Shown: positions 1-11,146 of the stretch, piece by piece
How positions within the stretch are numbered: the first letter of the stretch is position 1
Layout of the letters: every line of letters starts with the position of its first letter
Source: Isoetes taiwanensis
Taxonomy: Eukaryota; Streptophyta; Lycopodiopsida; Isoetales; Isoetaceae
Direction of reading: 5' to 3'
Assembly: GCA_021234155.1 (NCBI GenBank)
Contig: JAJEKV010000010.1
Span: forward strand, 23,214,833-23,278,832
DNA: 64,000 nt
Made by a program: the position numbers and the translations under genes
Notes under the pieces: generated by a model
Database searches by the model: none
The model's input: the letters and a program-made list of their open reading frames with translations, nothing else
Told to the model about the DNA's origin: nothing

Positions 1-440
1 TATATTGGTCCACACTACTCCTCTTTGTCAAGAAATCTAGGCAACATCTTGGGAGGACCTAAAACTTCATTGTCTTCTCTAATTTCTTGCCTCTCATGTG
101 TCAAGCATCTCCCACTATTATATAAGCTAGTCGACATTTGATTGATATAAATTCGTTATTGTATGAACAATGGTTTCAAAGAGCTCATGCCATTTTGTCA
201 CTCATGGTAAGGAAAAAAACACTCATAGGAAAGAAAAACAAGCATATCGTGCAATTTCACACTCGGTTTGCTTTACAACCTCCAAAAAATACTAAGCCAA
301 TTATTGAAATTATTGAACATAATTAGTAATGTGCAGAATGGTGATGATTTCTTACTGTGCTTGAGGTTTATGCTCAAAATCCTTGGATAGGCTCTAAACA
401 TGATATGACTATATCTGTATATTAAGATATCAAAGGCATA
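1..440. other. No gene seen
   Basis: AT-rich sequence with only a short open frame at 138-326 that matches nothing I recognise. No transposon end, RNA gene or splice-bounded exon is visible. Confidence 0.5.
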
Positions 441-754
441 TATAATATCTTTCGATTAAGCTGTCAACTTCGCATGAGCGAACGCTATATACAGTTGCAT
501 CGAGACCAATCCAATTGGTTTTGTTACTTTTATTGTGTTTAAGTAAGGAATTTGAAGCATAAACATTCCATGAAAATACATTGGGCCATTCAAGAGTTAT
601 ATAATATCTTTCGATTAAGCTGTCAACTTCGCATGAGCGAACGCTATATACAGTTGCATCGAGACCAATCCAATTGGTTTTGTTACTTTTATTGTGTTTA
701 AGGAATTTGAAGCATAAACATTCCATGAAAATACATTGGGCCATTCAAGAGTTG
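441..754. repeat. 159-bp tandem duplication
   Basis: A unit beginning TATAATATCTTTCGATTAAG occurs at 441 and again at 600 and runs on to about 754 with almost no change; the second copy lacks four bases (AAGT). The open frames on the minus strand here are only this repeat read twice. It is one of several local two-copy duplications in the first 6 kb. Confidence 0.9.
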
Positions 755-3179
755 GTTTTTATCATATACACATTGGAAAAAAATAATATAATGATTCTTC
801 ATACTTTTAACCTTTCTGCCTTTTCTCCAAAGTAATCCATCTAGATTTGGCATTTTGGTTCTTCCAATAATAAAAACAAAAGATATCAAATGATTTTTCC
901 TCTGCTTAAGCAATGAGAATTTGCTTGAACTGTTCTAGCGAGATGTTATACTTACACCCTTTCTACATAAGCTTCAGTATAACAAATTGGAACCCAGCTC
1001 TGCAAAACATGACTGAGATTCTACATTGTTTATAATAAAAAGGTTATAGAGACATCTCCATAGCTTACACTTGATAGATTTGGCATCCATGTTTCTTGTA
1101 TAAATGGCCAACTCTTGAAATGTCAGTCCAAACTTCACAAACTCGCTGCCAACCTGTAAAAGTTATTATTAACCTAAGGCTGGACTCATCCCTGAATCAA
1201 TCTCAGTTAAAGGGCTTGAAGTAATGATATTTAATTCTATGAAACTCTGCTACAATACTTGAAGACTTCCAAAAATGTAAATGGGGCTAATCATATGCAA
1301 GCAAGAAATCGCTCTATGCATGTTTCAATAACAGAAAGCTTTGCACAATACTTCACCTACCATATGGCACCAGTGAAAAAAAAAAGAACATATAAACTAT
1401 GGGTATATTTCCAAGTGTGTTAGTGAAAAATGGAAGAACATATAAACTACTGATATATTTCCAAGTGTGTTCGAATCCATAGTCACAATAGATGCCATCA
1501 GAAATGCACTTATTTTACTGCATTTTGTTGTAGGACTAAGTTTCTGCTCGTTCTGTTGGCAGTCCTAGTGCATTTTCAGCTTCAATGCCATATAAAATAT
1601 CATTGTGCATATTGCAAGCACAAATGTTGCTAGGTTATGTGTAGTCATAATAAAAAACACTGTCACTGGCATAGACAATGGAAGTGTTTGGCAGGTGGAA
1701 ATTTGCATTGTAAGAAGCAAATGAGGAAGAGTCAAGGGGATTCAACCTAAAACTTTATCTCAAAAATAGGTCTCAGCAAACCATGAGACCATTTATGACA
1801 TAGTAAGGATCGGGATTTTAAAATGGTAAAGGAATTTTGAACTTCCAAAACTGTAATGGAATTATGAACTTACAGCACAACACTTTGTGGCACCAGTGAA
1901 CGTTGTAAGACAAGGGATGAGCAAAAATAATGCCAAGTGCATCACTCTCCTTTGTAGTCTTGCACCTACATTCTGCAAGTCCTCCATCCTCATATTAAAT
2001 CCTAATATTCAAATCCATATTTGCCACCTTAAAATGGTCCATCGCATCAAAAGAACTGCCATTTAAGAAACGAGCATTTACATTTGTACACGTAAACTTG
2101 ACCGAGAAACTAAAAGAGCCACAAAAACGCATAGGAAAAACCATCTCCATTCCAAAAAAAGCCCTATTAAACATTTTTATGGAACGACACATAATCAACG
2201 GTCTTGGCCTTTTGACCGCAATAGAAGAATATATATTCCGAAGGATTTCTCTCCTTTAAATGATTGAACATATGCACATGGCACAAAACCAGCCAATCAG
2301 GAAATCAGGTCTGCTGATATAGTATCTAGAAGATAGCCAAAGGTGGAATCAGCTTTCTACACAATATAATCAGTATTTTAACATGTGCACAGCTTACATT
2401 GATGACATAAAGAATTGCGGAATGTATGCTTTAAATAGTAGTACTTTCTTCTTTATTAAGTATCTTCATTTGACCTGTTACCTTCATTTAAGTAGTTTAG
2501 CGGACTATACGTTTAGATATTATTACTTCTCTTCTATTTAACTTCAGTTTACTTACCTCTATTTGAGCTTCATCTGTGCTTACAATAAAACCATCTGCAT
2601 CCGAAACTTCCTTGTCCTCCTTTTCGAGATACCCTCAAACCAAATCATATGCTTCAGTCCATCTAATCCAACAATGCCCAAATGCTTTCCTGCTTCTGTC
2701 ATGCCAAATGTTTAAGGGGCTATACACAATGATTCCATTCCAACACATAGCAATGGAGATTTCATTTCAGCACATAAGCAACCGTGTCTAGAGGCAAAGC
2801 CTTTGGGATTTTAATGCAAAATTGTAAAGAAGCAAAACCATGCATTTGACCATGAGATCATATGAAGAAGAGAGCACGCTTTTTTCTTGAAGCCAAAGTG
2901 AAAAACGAATTTAGTTTTGTGGCTGCCCTAGAAACGATGGATCTGTGAACAATCCACAAATAACTCTGCCATAGATGTTCCTCAACAAATGAATCGTTGC
3001 CAAATACCTGCTTGCCAACATCGATTCTTATCTTCATCTGTCTGCTGAAGAAGAGAGTTCCATGTTATGATTAAAGAAAGGATCATACCCTGGAGATCGT
3101 TTCCGCCGATGGAGTGCTAAGCATATACTTCAATAAATCCAACTGGTGCAAAACATGTTTTCAAGGGAACACAGGCCCT
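755..3179. other. Non-coding or unrecognised sequence
   Basis: About 2.4 kb of AT-rich DNA with no recognised domain. A roughly 49-bp unit (AACATATAAACTA then TATTTCCAAGTGTGTT) is duplicated around 1373-1471. On the minus strand 1069-1153 is bounded by a plausible acceptor (TTTTACAG) and donor (GTAAGC) and is open in two frames, so it could be an exon of an unidentified gene; this is weak. Confidence 0.35.
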
Positions 3180-3781
3180 GCTCCTGATTTGGAGCCTTGT
3201 CTACTACCTCTGCAAACAATCCCTTTCGAGCTTCAAACTCTGGCAATGGAAAATAAAATGATGGACATAAAAGAAGGAGATTTGCTGAAGTACTGTCTTA
3301 TGTTATCTGACACAATCTACAAGCTGCTTGTAACCATATTCCAGAGCTGCACCTTATAAACAAATGCAAAGATAACAAGTCAAAAGCTTCAAAGTGCAAT
3401 ATTGCTAATCATTTGCATGCAATTGATCTAAGATTGCTTGTAACAGACATATCCCAGGCTAGAAATCCAAGCTTTTGGCTGCTCCTGATTTGGAGCCTTG
3501 TCTACTATCTCTGCAAACAATCCGTTTCAAGCTTCAAACTCTGGCAATGGAAAATAAAATGATGGACATAAAAGAAGGAGATTTGTTGCAGTACTGTTTT
3601 ATGTTGTCTGACACAATCTACAAGCTGCTTGTAACCATATTCCAGAGCTGCACCTTATAAACAAATGCAAAGATAACAAGTCAAAAGCTTCAAAGTGCAA
3701 TATTGCTAATCATTTGCATGCAATTGATCTAAGATTGCTTGTAACAGACATATCCCAGGCTAGAAATCCAAGCTTTTGGCC
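3180..3781. repeat. 301-bp tandem duplication
   Basis: The unit starting GCTCCTGATTTGGAGCC at 3180 recurs at 3481 with a few substitutions, and both copies end at the same GAAATCCAAGCTTTTGG sequence. Two similar plus-strand open frames (3114-3359 and 3475-3660) arise from the repeat. The protein they would encode is not recognised, so they are not called as genes. Confidence 0.9.
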
Positions 3782-3946
3782 AGGATGTGTACATGTCAAT
3801 AATCATTAACTAAAGCATTGTTCTGAGTAGCGTAAAACATTACAGAGCTAGATACACTAGGGCACCCCTTTCGCACAAACATTCCATCCTAATTTTCCCA
3901 TGCCTGTATGATGTTCTGACCTTGATGGCAGTGGCTTTTTCTGCAA

Positions 3947-4198
3947 CTAAAACCCGCACCATATCCTTGCTCCATACAGCCTGCTTCTTGAATTCTTAAC
4001 TGGCAACCAGAACCATCTTTTGCAGCAGTCTAGTGATCCAAACATTTGATAGAATTCATTCCCCATTGTCACTCTAATGACATCTCTTTGCAATGTCTTT
4101 TCCTCGGGAGTTCTGCTTCCAGATCCCATTTCCACGTCTCTGCTATAGACATAGTAAAGATCAACCGACACAAATAACTCCATGTTCAGAAGACCCAA
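3947..4198 (-). CDS. Unrecognised open frame
   Basis: An 83-codon minus-strand frame starting MGLLNMELFVSVDLYYVYSR. It belongs to no family I recognise. Its first 40 or so codons lie inside the 424-bp tandem duplication, so the same start recurs at 4350-4622 with a different tail. It could be the first exon of a minus-strand gene or chance; no splice signal settles it. Confidence 0.15.
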   Translation of the reverse strand: MGLLNMELFVSVDLYYVYSRDVEMGSGSRTPEEKTLQRDVIRVTMGNEFYQMFGSLDCCKRWFWLPVKNSRSRLYGARIWCGF

Positions 4199-4924
4199 AT
4201 TCAGAAAACTCTAGACTGAAATTCTTAGGCTTTTAAGAACACTCCAGAACAGATCAACTGGCTATGGCTATGCAGGTTTGCAGAATGCGTCAGGTTCAAA
4301 GATTGTTCCGGTCCCCTAGAACCAGTGCAAAATAAGCAGATATTTTAACCTAGAATAGAAATAGAGATTTTAGCCTAGAATAGAGACAAAGAAGAATTAG
4401 CAGCAGAGAAATTGAAACGGCTCTGAAGTGCCAACCGAAATGCAATTGCACTGCATAGTGAAGGCCGAACATTCTTACCACAACTATTTTTAGTCGACAA
4501 ATGACATCTCTTTGCAATGTCTTTTCCTCGGGAGTTCTGCTTCCAGATCCCATTTCCACGTCTCTGCTATAGACATGGTAAAGATCAACCGACACAAATA
4601 ACTCCATGTTCAGAAGACCCAAATTCAGAAAACTCTAGACTGAAATTCTTAGGCTTTTAAGAACACTCCAGAACAGATCAACTGGCTATGGCTATGCAGG
4701 TTTGCAGAATGCGTCAGGTTCAAAGATTGTTCCGGTCCCCTAGAACCAGTGCAAAATAAGCAGATATTTTAACCTAGAATAGAAATAGAGATTTTAGCCT
4801 AGAATAGAGACAAAGAAGAATTAGCAGCAGAGAAATTGAAACGGCTCTGAAGTGCCAACCGAAATGCAATTGCACTGCATAGTGAAGGCCGAACATTCTT
4901 ACCACAACTATTTTTAGTCGACAA
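4077..4924. repeat. 424-bp tandem duplication, nearly perfect
   Basis: 4077-4500 and 4501-4924 are a head-to-tail pair. Each begins ATGACATCTCTTTGCAATG and ends TTTTTAGTCGACAA. I noticed one substitution (A to G at the base before GTAAAGATC). The near identity means either a recent duplication or an assembly artefact. Confidence 0.93.
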
Positions 4925-5540
4925 AATCCAGGTTTGAGGATGCATACTTGGTTCATCTGCAATCCGGCCGGAATAGAAATAGTGCAAGGCGACAACGATT
5001 CCTCAATAACCGCAACGAAAACAATTTTAAAGGATTTCAGCCGTAGATTTAATCTAATGGGCAAGATTGCGCACAGACTATCATAAAACGCCTTTATTAT
5101 TATATATAGATAGATGCAAGGCATTTTCATAAATGCAAGTCGTTCTTATATGTGGACCAGACTCCATTGCAATGGGAAGGTTAAACTCGCAGTGACTGCA
5201 CAATATAGAGTTTTTCAATATACAAGTTTTACATTATTGCATAATGATTTAATTAATGGCATTCGTATCAATTACTGCATAGCGAACTATAATCTTGTGA
5301 TTGGTCTTGGGACAGGTGGGCTTTTTCGGTTTTGGTCAAAACAACTTGCTCTCACCCTCTATCAAGAGGCAAAGAGGAAAAAAAATAAAACTAATCATGC
5401 ATCTACAGTGGCAGTCTCTCACAGTCTCTCACGAGATTTTGAGCAAGCAGTCTACAATGGCAGTCATGCATCTACAGTGGCAGTCTCTCCCACGCCCATC
5501 TTGATCCGACTGGTGCAGAAGTAGCAGCAGCAGCTAGGTC
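4925..5540. repeat. Unrecognised sequence with a short internal repeat
   Basis: No gene is recognised. The motif CATGCATCTACAGTGGCAGT occurs at about 5397 and about 5464 around a short spacer with a related CTACAATGGCAGT. A 136-codon open frame (5114-5524) runs through it but has repeat-like composition and no family resemblance. Confidence 0.5.
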
Positions 5541-5750
5541 GCTGCTTTTCCACTTCGATCCTGCAAGCAACAGGCGGCCGCTGCCGCCGCCCTAAACTGT
5601 GCTGTATACAACTTTACCTTTCATAATAGAATTATCTTCTTTATAGCTGCTTTTCCACTTCGATCCTGCAAGCAACAGGCGGCCGCTGCCGCCGCCCTAA
5701 ACTGTGCTGTATACAACTTTACCTTTCATAATAGAATTATCTTCTTTATA
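5541..5750. repeat. 105-bp tandem duplication with GC-rich core
   Basis: The unit starting GCTGCTTTTCCACTTCGATC at 5541 is repeated from 5646, apparently without change, through TTATCTTCTTTATA. Each copy carries a GC-rich patch (GGCGGCCGCTGCCGCCGCC) unlike the AT-rich surroundings. Confidence 0.92.
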
Positions 5751-5888
5751 TTATAAAGTTATAGCGTATGTCATGAATCAAACCTTAATTTGGATTGAGA
5801 TCATCTGATTGCATCCAAAAGTTGAGACCGAAAGTCGAGATTTATCGCAAGATTTTCCACCATCATGATTGGCCATGCTCTGATCTCT

Positions 5889-7090
5889 TAAGAGGAAAGG
5901 GAAAAGGAAAAGGGAGGAGAAAAGGGAAAAGTGAAAGGCAAAAAGACATGAGTAAAAGGGAAAGAAGGAAAATAGAAAAGAGCACGGAAAAAGGGAAACA
6001 AAAAGAAAGAGAGAAAAGGAAAGAAAAAATGACATTATGAAAAGGAGAAGAGGGAAAAGGAAAAGGGAGGAGAAAAGGGAAAAGTGAAAGGCAAAAAGAC
6101 ATGAGTAAAAGGGAAAGAAGGAAAATAGAAAAGAGCACGGAAAAAGGGAAACAAAAAGAAAGAGAGAAAAGGAAAGAAAAAATGACATTATGAAAAGGAG
6201 AAGAGGGAAAAGGTAGAGGGAAAGGGTGAGACAAGAGCAAAAGGGAAGGGATAAAGGGGAAGAGGAAAAGAATAGAGAGGGGAAGGGAAAAGGGAAAGGG
6301 AAAAGAAAGGAGGAGGAGGAGGAGGGAGCGAAAAGGGACATTAGGAAAGGGAATGGGAGAAAAAAGATGGGGAAAGGAGAAAAAGGGAAGGAAAAAAGGG
6401 GAAAAGAAAAGGGCAGAAGGGAGGGAAAAAGGGAAAAAAGAGAGAGAGGGAAACGGAGAAGGGAGGAAAAATGGCATAAAGAAAACTGGGAGGGGAAGGA
6501 GGGAAAAGAGAAGGGGAAAAAAAAGAGGGAAAGGGCGAGGAAAAGGGAAAAGGGAAGGTATAGAAAAAAAGAAAGGCATGAAAGTAAAGGAAAGGCGAAA
6601 AAGGCACTGGAAAAAGGAGGAGGAAAAAAAGGTAGTGAAGAGAAGGAGAGGGGAACAAAGGAAAAGGGAAAAAAGGTAAAGGAAAAGGGGAAAGGAAATG
6701 GGGAGGAGAAAAAAGGAACGAGGGAAAAATAAGCGTAAAATGGGAAAATAGGAAACGGAGGGGAGGGGAACAAAAAGGAAAAATAAAAATTGAAAAAGGA
6801 AAAAGGGAAAAGCAGGGAATAGAAAAATGGAAAATGAAGTAAAAAAAAAGAAAAAAAAGGAAAAGGGATGGAGAAAGGGCGAAAAAGGAAATGGCAAATA
6901 GAAATGGGAGAAAAGGAAATGCGAAATTAGAAAAATAAAAACGATGAAGGGGAAAACAAAAAAAGAAAAAGGGAGATGGTAGAAAAAGAATAGTGGAAAA
7001 AGAAAAAAGATAATGGAAAAATAGAAAAGAGGAAAAAAAAGCATGGAAAGGCAAAAGGAAAAGGAAAAAAAGAAGGGGAAGAGAAAATAT
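5889..7090. repeat. 1.2-kb polypurine tract
   Basis: Almost entirely A and G on the plus strand, built from variations on AAAAGGGAAAAGG. It includes a 153-bp tandem duplication (units at about 5911 and 6064). Several long open frames cross it on both strands (up to 393 codons on the minus strand), but they encode only Phe/Ser/Pro/Leu runs or Lys/Glu/Gly/Arg runs and are composition artefacts. A mirror polypyrimidine tract lies at 16.2-17.4 kb. Confidence 0.95.
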
Positions 7091-7211
7091 GGTCAAATGA
7101 TCTTAATTGTGTGATTTTAAGAATGTGAATTCATTTAACAATTTGCTCCAGTGTATTATTTACAGTTCTTAGCTATGCCCAGCAACACTGGGCTCCATTT
7201 CTAGTAATATA

Positions 7212-7275
7212 AGGTATTTGGTCTAGTGGTATGTTTCTTGTGCAAGAGATCTCGAGTCAATTCTCAGAATTACAC
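7212..7275 (+). tRNA. tRNA-Pro-like pseudogene, anticodon loop deleted
   Basis: It matches the D-arm (GGTCTAGTGGTATG) and T-arm of the other copies, but the anticodon loop is gone (TTTCTTG joins directly to TGCAAGAG). It cannot make a normal tRNA. Confidence 0.7.
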
Positions 7276-7956
7276 CATTATGTTTTCCGTCACTCGATCT
7301 GTGTCCATTGATTAGGCAATTTATGCTTTCCGTCGCTCGATCTGTGTCCATTGATTAGGCAATTTCTTGGAGTGAGAATATTGTTGTGCAACTAGGTGTC
7401 TTCTTAAATTGAGAAACATGTTTTCATTTTATTTGCATCTAATGAATAGCACCTTCTTAGAGTGAGTATTTTTCTACTCGACTAGAAGCCTTCTTAGAGT
7501 GAGGATATCACTTCGCGCAAGATTCAATGACATGATTGAATTAAACACTCTAGGCTGCCTAATCTTACGATGGATATATTCTAATTCCGTCACTCTAGCA
7601 ATATGCCAAATGAATGCATTCTAAGTATACCATTCGAGTGCTCGTTCAAAAACCTCAAGATCAAGTCATCACTATATCTCAATCTTTATGAATATTCAAA
7701 ATGAAAATAATGTAAAAGCAATTGTGTATTCATAGAAGACAAATTATTCACATAAAATGGTTTAATTATAAGCCTAAATGTGAGCTTAAGTAAAAATGTG
7801 TACAACCAAGTTGTGGGCAATTTTCACCAACAAGAACCACTAATTCAAATTCTACAGCTCTATCTGGGCATGCAAGGTGTTAAAAGAGAATGTCCAATTA
7901 TACAATGGATGTGAAAGGGTTGCCAACTTGAGATTGTAGATTCATAGTATATTTTA

Positions 7957-8028
7957 GGGTATTTGGTCTAGTGGTATGATTCTTGCTTAGGGTGGAAGAG
8001 GTCCTGAGTTCAATTCTCGGACTTATTT
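7957..8028 (+). tRNA. tRNA-Pro-like (AGG), defective
   Basis: The 5' half and the anticodon loop TTAGGGT (anticodon AGG) are clear. The anticodon 3' stem reads GGAAG instead of GCAAG, and the 3' acceptor strand (ACTTATT) no longer pairs with GGGTATT. Probably a pseudogene. Confidence 0.75.
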
Positions 8029-8122
8029 GATATAAGCATTTATAATCCAGTCATGTTAGGATGTCAAAGGGATGCAAAGCCAATAAAAATTTATATTTCA
8101 TAATAGCTCACAAAACGTCTTA

Positions 8123-8194
8123 GGGTATTTGGTCTAGTGGTATGATTCTTACTTAGGGTGCAAGAGGTCCCGAGTTCAATTCTCAGAATACCCC
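8123..8194 (+). tRNA. tRNA-Pro-like (AGG)
   Basis: A 72-nt cloverleaf-like sequence. The acceptor GGGTATT pairs perfectly with AATACCC and the discriminator is C. The anticodon stem has one mismatch (CTTAC with GCAAG) and the T stem has one (CCGAG with CTCAG). Anticodon AGG. It resembles plant nuclear tRNA-Pro; activity is doubtful. Confidence 0.75.
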
Positions 8195-8314
8195 ATGAAC
8201 TATATCCTTTCTCTTATTTGATATACGCATTTAATATCCACTCATGTCAGGATGTCAAAGGGATGCAAAGCCAATACAATTTTATATTTCATAATAGCCT
8301 CACAAAACGTCTTA

Positions 8315-8386
8315 GGGTATTTGGTCTAGTGGTATGATTCTTACTTAGGGTGCAAGAGGTCCCGAGTTCAATTCTCGGAATACCCC
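8315..8386 (+). tRNA. tRNA-Pro-like (AGG)
   Basis: A 72-nt copy with intact acceptor pairing (GGGTATT with AATACCC) and an intact T stem (CCGAG with CTCGG). Only the anticodon stem has a mismatch (CTTAC with GCAAG). Anticodon AGG. It lies 192 bp after the previous copy, which defines the short repeat unit. Confidence 0.78.
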
Positions 8387-8506
8387 ATGAGCTATGGTGT
8401 TTCATTTATTTGATATAAGCATTTAACATCTCACTCACGTCAGAAGGTCAAAGGGATGCAAAGCCAATACAACTTTATTTTCGTAATAGACTCATAATAT
8501 ATGTTA

Positions 8507-8578
8507 GAGTATTTGGTCTACTGGTATGATTCTTGCTTTGGGTGCAAGAGGTCCCGAGTTCAATTCTCGGACCAGGTA
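8507..8578 (+). tRNA. tRNA-Pro-like (TGG), 3' end replaced
   Basis: The D-arm, an anticodon arm with TGG and an intact stem (CTTGC with GCAAG), and the T-arm are present. The 3' acceptor strand is replaced by ACCAGGT, where the array breaks and turns into an inverted block. A defective copy. Confidence 0.75.
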
Positions 8579-8630
8579 ACCAGCCAGACCAGCCCTCAGC
8601 TAAGATCACTGTCGGGCTGATGCACCCTAA

Positions 8631-8800
8631 GCAAGAATAATACTATGAATCTACAATCTCAAGTTGGCAACCCTTTCACATCCATTGCAAGAATAATACT
8701 ATGAATCTACAATCTCAAGTTGGCAACCCTTTCACATCCATTGTATATGAATCTACAATCTCAAGTTGGCAACCCTTTCACATCCATTGTATAATTGGAC
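8631..8800. repeat. Short direct repeats at the inversion junction
   Basis: The sequence ATGAATCTACAATCTCAAG followed by TTGGCAACCCTTTCACATCC occurs three times about 58 bp apart, twice preceded by GCAAGAATAATACT. It is the reverse complement of sequence at 7.9 kb and marks the start of the inverted block. Confidence 0.88.
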
Positions 8801-9230
8801 ATTCTGTTTTGACAGCTTGCATACCCAAATAGAGCTGTAGAATTTGAATTTCATTCTAGAGTGGTTCTTGTTGGTGAAAATTGCCCACAACTTGGTTGTA
8901 CACATTTTTACTTAAGCTAACAATTAGGCTTATAATTAAACTATTTTACGTGAGCAATTTGTCTTCTACGAATACTCAATTGCTTTTACATTATTTTCTT
9001 TTTGAATATTCATAAAGATTGAGATATAGTGATGACTTGATCTTGAGATTTTTGGACGAGTACTTGAATGGTATACCTAGAATGCATCCCTTTGGCATAT
9101 TGCTAGAGTCACGGAATTAAAATACATCCGTCGTAACATAAGGCAACCTATAGTGTTTAATTCAATCATGTCATTGAATGTTGATGTCATTGAATGTTGC
9201 ACGAAGTGATATCCTCATAGAAAGCATAAT

Positions 9231-9302
9231 GGAGTATTCCGAGAATTGAACTCGGGACCTCTTGCACCCAAAGCAAGAATCGTACCACTAGACCAAATAC
9301 CC
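9231..9302 (-). tRNA. tRNA-Pro-like (TGG), best-folding copy
   Basis: On the minus strand the acceptor GGGTATT pairs with AATACTC (one G-T wobble). The anticodon stem CTTGC pairs with GCAAG, and the T stem CCGAG with CTCGG. The anticodon loop TTTGGGT gives TGG. The D-arm has the usual GGTCTAGTGGTACGATTC form. All stems close, so this is the strongest candidate for a functional gene, although its neighbours are clearly decayed. Confidence 0.78.
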
Positions 9303-9399
9303 TAACATATAATAGAGTCTATTACGAAAACAAAGTTGTATTGGCTTTGCATCCCTTTGACCTTCTGACGTGAGTGAGATGTTAAATGCTTAAGCTCAT

Positions 9400-9471
9400 G
9401 GGGTATTCCGAGAATTGAACTCGGGACCTCTTGCACCCTAAGCAAGAATCATACAACTAGACCAAATACCC
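9400..9471 (-). tRNA. tRNA-Pro-like (AGG), well-folding copy
   Basis: The acceptor, anticodon and T stems are all fully paired, and the anticodon is AGG. The only notable change is GTTG in place of GTGG in the D loop, which touches the A box. It is one of three minus-strand copies in the inverted block. Confidence 0.78.
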
Positions 9472-9591
9472 TAAGACGTTTTGTGAGGCTATTATGAAAT
9501 ATAAATTTTTATTGGCTTTGCATCCCTTTGACATCCTGACATGAGTGGATATTAAATGCTTATATCAAATAAGAGAAAGGACATAGTTCAT

Positions 9592-9663
9592 GGGGTATTA
9601 CGAGAATTGAACTCGAGACCTCTTGCACCCTAAGCAAGAATCATACCACTATACCAAATACCC
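9592..9663 (-). tRNA. tRNA-Pro-like (AGG)
   Basis: The 5' acceptor strand and anticodon stem are intact. The T stem carries a change (CTCGAG in the minus-sense T arm) and the 3' acceptor has a single substitution before it. Anticodon AGG. Likely a decaying copy. Confidence 0.72.
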
Positions 9664-9832
9664 TAAACCATACTATAAATCTACAATCTCAAGTTGGAAA
9701 CCCTTTCACATCCATTGTATAATTGGACATCCAGGATTCTCAGGATACTCCATCCGCTCACGTCAGAAGGTCAAAGGCTTGCAAAGCCAATACATCTTAA
9801 TTTTCATAATAATAGACTTGCAATATGATTTG

Positions 9833-9904
9833 GGGTACTTGGTCTAGTGGTACGTTTCTTGTTTTGAGTGCAAGAGGTCCCGAGTTCAATTCTCGGGATA
9901 CTCC
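9833..9904 (+). tRNA. tRNA-Pro-like with altered anticodon loop
   Basis: The arms are recognisable, but the loop reads TTTGAGT, so the anticodon would be TGA (serine type) in a proline-type body. The acceptor strands are partly mismatched. Most likely a pseudogene. Confidence 0.68.
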
Positions 9905-10895
9905 ATTACGTTTTCTGTCGCTCGACTTGTGTCCATTGATTAGGCAACTTCTTGGAGTGAGAATATTGTTGTGCGACTGGTACCTTCTTAAATTGAGAAC
10001 ATGTGTTTTCATTCTATTTGCATCTAATGAATAGCGCCTTCTTAGAGTGAGTATTTTGTGACTCGACTAGAAGCCTTCTTAGAGTGAGGATATCACTTCG
10101 CGCAAGATTCAATGACATGATTGAATTAAACACTCTAGGTTGCCTAATCTTATGATGGATGTATTCTAATTCCGTCACTCTAGCAATATGCCAAAGGAAT
10201 GCATTCTAAGTATACCATTCGAGTGCTCATTCAAAAATCCCAAGATCAAGTCATCATTATGTCTCAATCTTTAATAATATTCAAAAAGAACATAATGTAA
10301 AAGCGATTGAGAATCATAGAAGACAAATTCTTCACGTAAAACGATTAATTATAAGACTAATTGTGAGCTTAAGGAAAAAGGTATACAAGTAAGTTGTGGG
10401 CAATTTACAGCAACAACAACCACCTATAATAAATAAATTCTAGCTTCCGAAACCTGTCATCATAAACTGGTTAGAATGCCATTCAGCGGATTACTTATCA
10501 CATCTTATTTACGCCATCCCCTACACCTTGTGAGTCTCCATCACCTCTAGCAAACTATTCGTCAAACCAGTTAGCCGGTTTTCAAAATCGCTGCCCAACA
10601 GCAGCAGCACCGCCAATTTACACCCGATAGCCAGTTTGGAGCAGTCATTGGCATATTCCTGGCATATACTGGCATATACCTGGAATATGCTACAAACCCA
10701 CATGGACGAAGGCTTGCTTCCCTAGGGGCAACCCAAAAAGGTGTATAAGGCAATTTACAGCAACAACAACCACTCTAGAATGAAATTCAAATTCTATAGC
10801 TCTATCTGGGCATGTAAGGTGTCAAAAGATAATGTCAATTATACAACGGATGTGAGAGGGTTTTCAATTTGAGATTGTAGACTTAGAGTATGTTA

Positions 10896-10954
10896 GGGTG
10901 TATGGTTCTTGCCTAACGTGCACGAGGTCCCGAGTTCAATTCTCAGAATACCCC
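10896..10954 (+). tRNA. tRNA-Pro-like remnant
   Basis: The T-arm and 3' acceptor (GAATACCCC) are retained. The D-arm is deleted and the anticodon loop is scrambled (GCCTAACGTGC). A pseudogene fragment. Confidence 0.65.
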
Positions 10955-11074
10955 ATGAACGATGTCGTTTCTCTTATTTAATATAAGCTTTTAACATCTA
11001 CTCATGTCAGGATGTCAAAGGGATTCAAATCCAACCAAATTTTATATTACATAATAGGCTCATAATATGTCTTA

Positions 11075-11146
11075 GCGTATTTGATCTAGTGGTATGATTC
11101 TTGCTTAGGGTGCAAAAGGTCTTGAGTTCAATTCTTGGAATACCTC
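11075..11146 (+). tRNA. tRNA-Pro-like (AGG), decayed
   Basis: A full-length 72-nt copy with anticodon AGG. The T stem has changed (CTTGAG with CTTGG) and both acceptor strands carry substitutions. A pseudogene. Confidence 0.68.

Noticed and set aside
5778-7096. Long open frames (331, 393 and 251 codons) on the minus strand and Lys/Glu-rich frames on the plus strand
   Set aside because: They are translations of the polypurine tract, with no domain and biased composition in all frames.
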